Assembly: GCA_019745565.1 (NCBI GenBank)
Contig: JAIESW010000017.1
Location: 1-64,000, forward strand
DNA: 64,000 nucleotides
Source: Burkholderiales bacterium
Lineage (GTDB): Bacteria; Pseudomonadota; Gammaproteobacteria; Burkholderiales; Ga0077523
Direction: 5' to 3'
Below, in pieces: positions 45,909 to 52,799 of the stretch (its first letter is position 1; the number at the start of each line of letters is the position of its first letter). The notes beneath the pieces are model-generated. The model did no database searches. It had not been told where the DNA came from and saw only the letters and a list, made by a program, of their open reading frames with translations. Made by a program: the position numbers and the translations under genes.

Positions 45909-45935
45909 AGGAGCGCTCTTACCAGCGCTCCTTTT
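45909..45935 (+). terminator. Rho-independent terminator
   Basis: AGGAGCGCT-CTTACC-AGCGCTCCT with TTT after it ends the 95 aa gene, just before the convergent otnC. Confidence 0.85.
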
Positions 45936-45948
45936 GTTTTCGGGCCCG

Positions 45949-46581
45949 CTACGCGGGGAAGCGGCGCTCCAATTCCGCCACCTGCTCAGGCGTGAGCAGC
46001 CGCAGCTTCTCGCCCCGCAGCAGCAGGAAGAGCTTCGCGGTCTCCTCCAGCTCTTCGGTCGCGTAGACGGCGGTCTCGAGGTCGGAGCCCGCCACCACCG
46101 GCCCGTGGTTCGCCAGGAGCACGGCGTGGTGCTTCCCGGCCACTTCGCGCACGGCGTTGGCGAGCGTCGGGTCACCCGGTGGGAAATACGGCAGCAGCAC
46201 GAGCTTGCCGACCCGCATGACGTAGTAGGCCGTGATGGGCGGGATGGGCTGCACCGGATCGAGGCCGTCGATCAGCGAGACCGCCACCGAATGCGTGGAA
46301 TGCAGATGCACCACCGCTCCCGCCTGCGGCCGTTCGGCGTACATGGAGAGGTGCAGGAAGGCCTCCTTGGAGGGCTTGTCGCCCGCCAGGACATTGCCTT
46401 GGAGATCGAGCTTGGTGATGCGCGCGGGGTCCAGGCGGCCCAGGCAGGAATTGGTGGGCGTCACGAGGAAGCCGTCGTCGAGCTTCGCGGAGAAGTTGCC
46501 CGAGGAACCGGGCGTGAGACCGCGGTCGTAGAGCGAGCGGCCGAGCTCGGCCATCTGGTCGCGGAGTCTGGTTTCGTTCAT
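45949..46581 (-). CDS. otnC: 3-oxo-tetronate 4-phosphate decarboxylase OtnC (210 aa)
   Basis: A class II aldolase-fold enzyme that decarboxylates 3-oxo-tetronate 4-phosphate to dihydroxyacetone phosphate. LYDRGLTPGSSGNFSAKLDD, the metal-binding HLHSTHSVAVS and LANHGPVVAG are visible, and the length fits OtnC. Downstream of otnK on the same strand, it forms the kinase-decarboxylase pair for L-threonate or D-erythronate use. The isomerase and dehydrogenase of the full pathway are not in the window. The gap to otnK holds an inverted repeat. Confidence 0.9.
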   Translation of the reverse strand: MNETRLRDQMAELGRSLYDRGLTPGSSGNFSAKLDDGFLVTPTNSCLGRLDPARITKLDLQGNVLAGDKPSKEAFLHLSMYAERPQAGAVVHLHSTHSVAVSLIDGLDPVQPIPPITAYYVMRVGKLVLLPYFPPGDPTLANAVREVAGKHHAVLLANHGPVVAGSDLETAVYATEELEETAKLFLLLRGEKLRLLTPEQVAELERRFPA

Positions 46582-46600
46582 GGGTGCGGAGAATCTTTCG

Positions 46601-46758
46601 ACACGAAGAACACGAAGAACACGAAGGGAACGAAGGGATTGCGATCAGACCACCCGAGTTCGACGCGGGAGGATGACGGCCGCCTTCGAAGATTCGCTGA
46701 CCGTGCCTTGCACATCAGTTCCCTCGCGACCTTCGTGTTCTTCGTGTCCTTCGTGTTG
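46601..46758. repeat. Inverted repeat of ACACGAAGA units between otnK and otnC
   Basis: The left arm (46601-46638) is a tandem of CACGAAGAA units ending CGAAGGGA. The right arm (46720-46758) is its reverse complement type, CCTTCGTGTTCTTCGTGT. About 80 bases separate them. Similar units occur as dispersed intergenic repeats in many bacterial genomes and give spurious NTKNTKGTK translations. Confidence 0.8.
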
Positions 46759-46772
46759 AACGCGGTGGACGT

Positions 46773-48038
46773 TCAGCCGTACTTGCCGAACGCCTTCAGG
46801 AAGAAATCGGTCGTCCCGAAATTGCCCGATTTCAGCGCGAGCGCCAGTCGCGGCTCGCCCAGGCTCGCGGTCCACGGAACACCCGGGTCGATCTCGGCAC
46901 CGATCTGCAGGCCTTCCACACCGAGCGCGCTCACGACCGCGCCGGACGTTTCGCCGCCGGCCACCACCAGGCGCCGCGCGCCGCGCGTCACGAGGCCCTT
47001 GGCGACCTGCGACAACGTCGCTTCCACCAGCGCGCCCGCGTGCTCGCGACCCAGTTTCGATTGCACCGCGCTCACGGCCTCCGGCGCAGCGGTGGAGTAG
47101 ATCAGGATCGGCTCCTCGCCCAGCCTGGGGGTCGCCCAGGCGAGTGCATCGGCCGCTGCGTCGCGCCCCGACGCGACCGCCACGGGGTCGATCTCGAAGG
47201 CCGCGTGGGTCTTCTTCATCGCCGCGACCTGCGCCTGCGTCGCCGTCGAGCAGCTGCCGGAGATCACCACGGCGGGACCACCGATCGCCGGCAACCGCGA
47301 CTGCTGGCCGCGCGCGAGCAGCCCCTGCTTCACGAAGTTCGCCGGCAGGCCCATCGCCATGCCCGAGCCCCCCGTCACGAGCGGCATGTCGGCACAGGCC
47401 TCTCCAAGAGCGATCAGATGTTCGTCGGTGATCGCATCGAGAATCGCGTGGCGCGTTCCTTCGCTGCGCAAGCGCTCGAAATGCGCGCGGATCGCGCCGA
47501 CGCCCTGCACAATGGTCGTGTAAGGCACCAGCCCCACCTTGTGCTTGGTCTGCCGCTGCAGCACACGCACGAGTGACGGATCGGTCATCGGCGTCAGCGG
47601 ATGATGGCGCATGCCCGATTCCGACAGCAGCACGTCGCCCACGAACAGGTAGCCCTGATACACCGTGCGCTTGTTGGTGGGGAATGCCGGATTCGCCACG
47701 GTGAACGAAGTGCCGAGCGCATCGCACAGCGCATCCGCCACCGGACCGATGTTGCCCTTGTCGGTGGAATCGAAGGTGGAGCAGTACTTGAAGTAGATCT
47801 GCCGCGCACCCGCGCGACGCAGCCAGTCGAGCGCCGAGAGCGACATGGACACCGCTTCGCCTGCCGGATTGCTGCGCGACTTGAGCGCGACGATCACCGC
47901 GTCGGCGTCGGGCACCGCGAGGTCCGCGCGCGGCACACCGAGCAGTTGCACCGCTCGCATGCCGGCTTTCACCAGCGTGTTTGCAAGATCTGTGGCGCCG
48001 GTGAAATCGTCGGCGATGCAGCCGAGCAGGACACTCAT
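46773..48038 (-). CDS. otnK: 3-oxo-tetronate kinase OtnK (421 aa)
   Basis: A four-carbon acid sugar kinase. The N-terminal DUF1537-type domain starts LLGCIADDFTGATDLANTLV, the family hallmark. The C-terminal domain has LVVAGGETSGAVVSALG, the nucleotide-binding loop, and IDPGVPWTASLGEPRLALAL. Length is that of OtnK. It phosphorylates 3-oxo-tetronate for otnC downstream. The ~100-base gap to the divergent DUF2322 gene holds its promoter; no operator was identified. Confidence 0.92.
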   Translation of the reverse strand: MSVLLGCIADDFTGATDLANTLVKAGMRAVQLLGVPRADLAVPDADAVIVALKSRSNPAGEAVSMSLSALDWLRRAGARQIYFKYCSTFDSTDKGNIGPVADALCDALGTSFTVANPAFPTNKRTVYQGYLFVGDVLLSESGMRHHPLTPMTDPSLVRVLQRQTKHKVGLVPYTTIVQGVGAIRAHFERLRSEGTRHAILDAITDEHLIALGEACADMPLVTGGSGMAMGLPANFVKQGLLARGQQSRLPAIGGPAVVISGSCSTATQAQVAAMKKTHAAFEIDPVAVASGRDAAADALAWATPRLGEEPILIYSTAAPEAVSAVQSKLGREHAGALVEATLSQVAKGLVTRGARRLVVAGGETSGAVVSALGVEGLQIGAEIDPGVPWTASLGEPRLALALKSGNFGTTDFFLKAFGKYG

Positions 48039-48143
48039 CGCCCTGCCCCCTGCGCACGAAAACGTTGACCGCTCATCGCTCCCCCTGGTGACCCGCTGTT
48101 AGCATTGTGGACCCTATGGTAACCAATCCCGGAGCACGATCCG

Positions 48144-48464
48144 ATGACGTCGTTCGCAGAAATCCTGAAGACTCTCCCGTCCGTCGCTGGCGTGGAACGC
48201 ATCGAACTCGTCGATGGTGCCGGAGCAGTGGTGGCGACGATCGAGAACAAGCCCGGTCAGGCCGGGTCGCTGGCTGTCTATCACTATCTGCTGCGCGAGC
48301 ACGGACGCATCGACACGCAGGCCGCCGCTGCCGGGCTGAAGCTCTATGCCGAACACACCGAAGACGCGCGCCGCAACCCCGGCAAGCATCCCAACATCGA
48401 CCGCCTGCTCACTGTCACGACGAGTGCCGCGGCCCTGCACGGACGCGTGATTGCCAAGCCGTAG
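48144..48464 (+). CDS. DUF2322 family protein (106 aa)
   Basis: Recognised as DUF2322 by SFAEILKTLPSVAGVERIEL, the strongly conserved IENKPGQAGSLAVYHYLL and the segment KLYAEHTEDAR with NPGKHPNIDRLL. The function is unknown. It is soluble and predicted mixed alpha/beta. It is divergent from otnK. Confidence 0.85.
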   Translation: MTSFAEILKTLPSVAGVERIELVDGAGAVVATIENKPGQAGSLAVYHYLLREHGRIDTQAAAAGLKLYAEHTEDARRNPGKHPNIDRLLTVTTSAAALHGRVIAKP

Positions 48465-48511
48465 GCAGCCCGCCTCGGACTACCCCTCTGACTACTGTCC
48501 TCTTACTCCCG

Positions 48512-49159
48512 TCACCCCTTCCAGTGCGGCGGGATCGTCTTCTCGAGATACGGTAGCGCTTCGACCCGCTTCATCCAGGCGGCGAATTTCGGTCCGATCA
48601 GGCCGCGGATGTCCACGTCGGGCTTCTTCTTCTCCATCCGCAGCGCGAGCGCGATGTGCGGGTAGAGCACGAAGTCCGCCGCGGTGGGACCGTCGCCCGA
48701 CAGCCAGTCGCCGAGGAAGATGTTCTCCCAGCGCGCCACCTCCTTGCCGAAGCGCGCCCTTGCATCGGCGATGGTCGTCTCGTCCCATTTCTCCTTGGGA
48801 CTGAACAGGATCTGGTCGAGCAGCGGATCCATCGCCGAGCCGAAATACTGATCGCCCTCCTGCACCATGCGGCGGATGACCGCGCGCCGACGCAAGTCCC
48901 CGGGGAAGAGGCGCGGCGCATCGGGAAAGCGCTCGTCCAGGTACTCGACGATCGCCTGGGATTCGTAGAGCGCGAAACCGTCGTCCACGATCGCCGGCAC
49001 CTTGCGCCGCGGGTTGATCGCCATGTACTCCGGCGTGCGCAGATCGCCCGCGGAGAACGACATCATCTTCTGATCGTAGGGCACGCCCTTGGACTCGAGC
49101 GCCAGCCAGACGCGCCAGGCGAACGGTGAACCGGAACCGTAGTAGAAGGTGAGGGCCAT
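48512..49159 (-). CDS. Glutathione S-transferase family protein (215 aa)
   Basis: N-terminal thioredoxin-like domain (LTFYYGSGSPFAWRVWLALE) with Ser in the catalytic region and the glutathione-binding KVPAIVDDGFALYESQAIVE, then a helical C-terminal domain (DQILFSPKEKWDE and AADFVLYPHIALAL). Length is typical. ATG 49159 is used, although no clear binding site precedes it. The role could be detoxification or a reduction of an unknown substrate. Confidence 0.88.
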   Translation of the reverse strand: MALTFYYGSGSPFAWRVWLALESKGVPYDQKMMSFSAGDLRTPEYMAINPRRKVPAIVDDGFALYESQAIVEYLDERFPDAPRLFPGDLRRRAVIRRMVQEGDQYFGSAMDPLLDQILFSPKEKWDETTIADARARFGKEVARWENIFLGDWLSGDGPTAADFVLYPHIALALRMEKKKPDVDIRGLIGPKFAAWMKRVEALPYLEKTIPPHWKG

Positions 49160-49200
49160 GATGTTGCTGAACGGGATGATGGGGACAGGCCAGTGTACAT

Positions 49201-49329
49201 GGGAGGGGCTAGGGGCTAGGGAAAAGCAGAGCACGCGATGATCGAGCTGTCATTCCCCAACGCGGGCTGCGTTGAAGACCTCTAAACTTCTCTCGAACCC
49301 TAGCCCCGAGTCCCTAGCCCCCAGCCCCT
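49201..49329. repeat. G-rich inverted repeat, second copy
   Basis: GGGAGGGGCTAGGGGCTAGGG (49201-49221) and the complementary CCCTAGCCCCGAGTCCCTAG region (49298-49329) flank about 75 unrelated bases. The arms share the CTAGGG unit of the repeat at 9689-9858. The right arm ends eight bases before the DUF2946 start codon. Confidence 0.8.
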
Positions 49330-49336
49330 CCGCCTT

Positions 49337-49930
49337 ATGGACGAATCCGTAGTCCGCGCCATCGCCAAGTGGCCCAACGTACCTTCTGTCTACGGCTGGC
49401 TGTCCCTCGACCGCCGCGGCCAGTGGCTCATCAAGGGCGAACGCATCGCGAACCCGCTCGTGAGCGCCTTCATCAACCGCAACTACGAATCGGACCTCGA
49501 GGGACGCTGGTACTTCCAGAACGGCCCTCAGCGCGTCTACGTGCGTCTGGAGTACACACCCTACGTCCATGTGGTGGATCGGCGCGACGATGAGCTGGCG
49601 CTGGCGACGCACACGGGGCTGCAGGCGACTCAGGTGCGCGAAGCCCTGATCGACGAGACCGGAGCCCTGGTGCTGCGCACGGACGTTGGTGTGGGCGTCG
49701 TCAGCGACCGGGACCTGGCCGCCATCGCCGAACTGGTGGTCATGGATACCGGTGAGCCGGCCGACGAGGCGAGCCTCGCGGAGCTGGCTTCAGGGACACC
49801 GGGACGACGTCTGCACCTCATGTACGGCCCGCGGCGCGTCCTCATCGCAGCGGCAGTGAGCCACGAGCTGCCGGGCCGCTTTGCATACCTTCAGGAACCG
49901 CGGCCCGCACCCGGTGAACCGGAGTGCTGA
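49337..49930 (+). CDS. DUF2946 family protein (197 aa)
   Basis: A soluble protein with IAKWPNVPSVYGWLSLDRRG, FINRNYESD and GRWYFQNGPQRVYVRLEYTP, the conserved blocks of this betaproteobacterial family. The function is unknown. The ATG is directly preceded by the right arm of a C-rich repeat, so its ribosome binding site is poor (CTCCGCCTT). The gap of about 240 bases after it (49931-50172) shows no gene. Confidence 0.8.
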   Translation: MDESVVRAIAKWPNVPSVYGWLSLDRRGQWLIKGERIANPLVSAFINRNYESDLEGRWYFQNGPQRVYVRLEYTPYVHVVDRRDDELALATHTGLQATQVREALIDETGALVLRTDVGVGVVSDRDLAAIAELVVMDTGEPADEASLAELASGTPGRRLHLMYGPRRVLIAAAVSHELPGRFAYLQEPRPAPGEPEC

Positions 49931-50172
49931 GCGTCAGACGCGCGAATCATCCGCCGGACGAGGCGCTGACCGGGATGAGAAGGATCGAGACGATCGGGGA
50001 GAGAAACAGGACTGCTGCCGGCGCCCGTTGCGGGCTCGGAATCGCTGGTTTGCTGCGCCGCCCGGAACTGGAAGGGTCCGGTACGGGGTAACGCTTCGGG
50101 GCCAAAGGCCCGCGGATCAGGTGCTGGTATCCGTCGCGGATGCAGGGCTGCCCGCAGGCATCTGGGAAGCGC

Positions 50173-50721
50173 TTAGTTCGGCCTACCCGCTACCGGAAAC
50201 GGCCAAGCCGCGGGAGCGGACATGGGCTTCGGAGCAGCCGCTGCCGGCGAGGCCGCCGGGGCCGACGCAGGCTTCGCCGCGGCCTTCTTGGCCGCAGGCT
50301 TCTTCGCCGCCTTCTTCTTGGCAGCGGGCTTCTTCGCGGCCTTCTTGGCAGCGGGCTTCTTCGCAGCCTTCTTCTTGGCAGCGGGCTTCTTCGCAGCCTT
50401 CTTGGCGGCGGGCTTCTTCGCGGCCTTCTTGGCTGCGGGCTTCTTGGCAGCCTTCTTCGCCGCCGGCTTCTTCTTCGCCGCTACCTTCTTCGCGGCAGGC
50501 TTCTTCTTCGCCACTTTCTTGGCAGCGGGCTTCTTCTTCGCTACCTTTTTCGCGGCGGGCTTCTTCTTCGCTACCTTCTTAGCAGCGGGCTTCTTCTTCG
50601 CTGCAACCTTCTTGGCGGCGGGCTTCTTGGCTACTTTCTTCGCCGCCGGTTTCTTGGCGGCGGCCTTCTTCTTCGCCGGCGCCTTCTTGGCCGCGGGGGC
50701 CTTCTTCTTTGCTACAGCCAT
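50173..50721 (-). CDS. Histone H1-like PAKKA-repeat protein (182 aa)
   Basis: A highly basic DNA-binding protein built of Ala/Lys/Pro repeats (units such as AAKKPAAKKVAKK), about 140 residues of near-continuous repeat followed by an Ala/Pro-rich tail ending PFPVAGRPN. It is like AlgP and the histone H1-like proteins of Bordetella and Ralstonia; the role would be nucleoid compaction or PHA granule-nucleoid contact. A very strong binding site (AAGGAGG, seven bases before ATG) suggests abundant expression. The repeats make length variation by slippage likely. Confidence 0.88.
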   Translation of the reverse strand: MAVAKKKAPAAKKAPAKKKAAAKKPAAKKVAKKPAAKKVAAKKKPAAKKVAKKKPAAKKVAKKKPAAKKVAKKKPAAKKVAAKKKPAAKKAAKKPAAKKAAKKPAAKKAAKKPAAKKKAAKKPAAKKAAKKPAAKKKAAKKPAAKKAAAKPASAPAASPAAAAPKPMSAPAAWPFPVAGRPN

Positions 50722-51071
50722 TTCAGTACCTCCTTACGTGAGTTGAACTACGCATTCGCGCGCACTTGATCGCTGCTGCTGACCCCGTGCGAACGACTGC
50801 AAAAGTGCGACAACGCAAGAAGCATGCTCGTTGCATTGCCACACCCGTGCAGAGGGGAGAACGATCGCGTCGCAGGCCGCGACGGATCGTGCAATCGGGA
50901 GAGAAAAGAGCGATCCGGCGTGCGCGCCAGACGCAGCACCGGATCGAGGGGGAGAGAGGCCCGGCACCGGTGTGCGCATCCGCGAACACCGGGCTTGTTG
51001 CTTCGAAGCGGGTGCGTCCGGCGTCGCTGATCAACGCGGCTCACCCCCTCGTTTGGGGACCACAAAAGCGG
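50722..51071. other. Intergenic region between nrdB and the H1-like gene
   Basis: About 350 bases without a supported gene. The short frames on both strands have no recognisable domain or binding site. It should hold the promoter of the H1-like gene, but no clear -35/-10 pair was found. Confidence 0.5.
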
Positions 51072-52232
51072 TCAATCCCAACTCAACGCACCTCCGGTCT
51101 GATAGTCGATCACCCGTGTCTCGAAGAAGTTCTTTTCCTTCTTGAGATCGATCATTTCGGCCATCCACGGGAAGGGATTCGACGCCCCCGGAAACAGGGG
51201 ATCGAGGCCGATCTGCTGGCAGCGGCGATTCGCGACGAACCGCAGGTACTCCTTGAACATGGGCGCGTTCAAACCCAGCACGCCGCGCGGCATCGTGTCC
51301 TCGGCGTAGCGGTATTCGAGCTCCACACCGGTCTGGATCAGGGCCCGGATTTCCTCGCGGAACTCGGGGGTCCAGAGGTGCGGATTCTCGAGCTTGATGG
51401 TGTTCACCAGGTCGATGCCGAAGCTGCAGTGCATCGACTCGTCGCGCAAAATGTACTGGTATTGCTCGGCCGCACCGGTCATTTTGTTCTGCCGTCCAAG
51501 CGCCAGAATCTGTACAAAACCGACGTAAAAGAACAGTCCTTCCATGATGCAGGAGAACACGATGAGGCTCTTCAGGAGCTTGCGATCGTTCTCCGGCGTG
51601 CCGGTTTCGAACTCCGGATCGGTCAGCGTCTCGATGAACGGGATCAGGAACTGGTCCTTGTCCCGGATGCTCGCCACCTCGTGATAGGCGTTGAAGATCT
51701 CGCCTTCGTCCAGGCCGAGACTCTCGACGATGTACTGATAAGCGTGGGTATGGATCGCCTCCTCGAAGGCTTGGCGCAGCAGGTACTGGCGGCACTCGGG
51801 GGCGGTGATGTGCCGGTAGGTGCCCAGCACGATGTTGTTGGCGGCGAGGCTGTCGGCGGTCACGAAGAAACCGAGGTTGCGCTTCACCAGCAGACGCTCG
51901 TCCTCGGTGAGACCGTTCGGGTCCTTCCACGTGGCGATGTCCCGGCTCATGTTCACTTCCTGGGGCATCCAGTGGTTGGCGCAGCCGGCCAGGTACTTCT
52001 CCCAGGCCCACTTGTACTTGAAGGGCACCAGCTGATTGACGTCGGCGGTACCGTTGATGACGCGCTTGTCCTCCACGCGGACGCGACCGTGCGGCTCGAC
52101 GTGCACGGCAGGCGCCGGCGCGGACACAGGCGCTGGGTGCGGCGCGGGCGCCGCACGGCCCGTATTGGGCACGGCGGGTTGCAGGCCGAGGGTCGGCATC
52201 GGGGGGATCAGGGCATCTTCGAATTGCAGCAT
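51072..52232 (-). CDS. nrdB: Class Ia ribonucleotide reductase beta subunit NrdB (386 aa)
   Basis: The radical-generating subunit. Di-iron ligands are visible: Asp127 (FVTADSL), Glu158 and His161 ([10 protein letters not shown]), Glu in [12 protein letters not shown], and Glu and His in [10 protein letters not shown]. The radical Tyr165 is present, four residues after His161 as in E. coli, so this is a Tyr-radical and not a Phe-type (class Ic) protein. The N-terminus has an Ala/Pro-rich insertion at about 26-43. It follows nrdA on the same strand, with a GIY-YIG gene between them. Confidence 0.95.
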   Translation of the reverse strand: MLQFEDALIPPMPTLGLQPAVPNTGRAAPAPHPAPVSAPAPAVHVEPHGRVRVEDKRVINGTADVNQLVPFKYKWAWEKYLAGCANHWMPQEVNMSRDIATWKDPNGLTEDERLLVKRNLGFFVTADSLAANNIVLGTYRHITAPECRQYLLRQAFEEAIHTHAYQYIVESLGLDEGEIFNAYHEVASIRDKDQFLIPFIETLTDPEFETGTPENDRKLLKSLIVFSCIMEGLFFYVGFVQILALGRQNKMTGAAEQYQYILRDESMHCSFGIDLVNTIKLENPHLWTPEFREEIRALIQTGVELEYRYAEDTMPRGVLGLNAPMFKEYLRFVANRRCQQIGLDPLFPGASNPFPWMAEMIDLKKEKNFFETRVIDYQTGGALSWD

Positions 52233-52304
52233 TTTTTCCCTTGGTTCTGTAACTCAGTCGAGAATCCGGCCATCGCGTAGGCAGCGATGGCCGGCAACAC
52301 TAGA

Positions 52305-52679
52305 TCACTTAAGCAAGCCGTAAAGACCCAGCCCAAGAACTTCATTGCATTCCGGACGGTAGTTCCGAATGAGCATGCTTTCGACACCGGTACGCTGCGC
52401 CTTTGTCGCTTCCGGCCACCGGAAGATCGCGACATAGAGCCCAAACCCGCTACCGGCTTGCCGCACCCAACTGTGGTACTTGTGATGCCCTTCCAGGAAC
52501 CCACGACCCGCGAAGTCTTCGGTTTCGCCAAAATAGATCGGGCGGAACGGTCTTGGACTGCAACGGCTATCGGGAACCAAGATCGCATAGAGACCACCTA
52601 TACGGGGGGGCGTCCAGAGCCATGCCAAGACCGGTTCTTCGAAAACAACATCGCTAAACTTGATAGTCATTTCAATCAC
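52305..52679 (-). CDS. GIY-YIG nuclease-like protein between nrdA and nrdB (124 aa)
   Basis: A short protein with a recognisable GIY-YIG core: GGLYAILV (GIY), RPIYFGET (YIG), an Arg two to six residues on (DFAGRGFLEGHH), and the metal-binding Glu in VESMLIRNYRPECNE, which also has the P-x-x-N signature. No extra DNA-binding domain is seen, so it is a single-domain nuclease. Its place inside the nrdA-nrdB transcript is unusual; phage nrd genes often host such enzymes. GAAATGACT precedes the second possible Met. Whether it is active is not shown. Confidence 0.75.
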   Translation of the reverse strand: MIEMTIKFSDVVFEEPVLAWLWTPPRIGGLYAILVPDSRCSPRPFRPIYFGETEDFAGRGFLEGHHKYHSWVRQAGSGFGLYVAIFRWPEATKAQRTGVESMLIRNYRPECNEVLGLGLYGLLK

Positions 52680-52799
52680 TCCGTGAGGGTAGGAACCAAG
52701 TGGTCGCGCCCTTTCCCCCTCCCGAATGATTCTTTCGCTTGAGGCGGCGCATCTCTCCCCAAGTACGATTCCCAGAAAGTTTGTTCGAAACAGACATAC

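Noticed and set aside
45934..47100. Frame containing NTKNTKGTK
   Set aside because: Spurious translation of the CACGAAGAA repeat between otnK and otnC.
50222..50746. FFAAGF-repeat frame opposite the H1-like gene
   Set aside because: It is the mirror of the AKK codon repeats, with no start signal.
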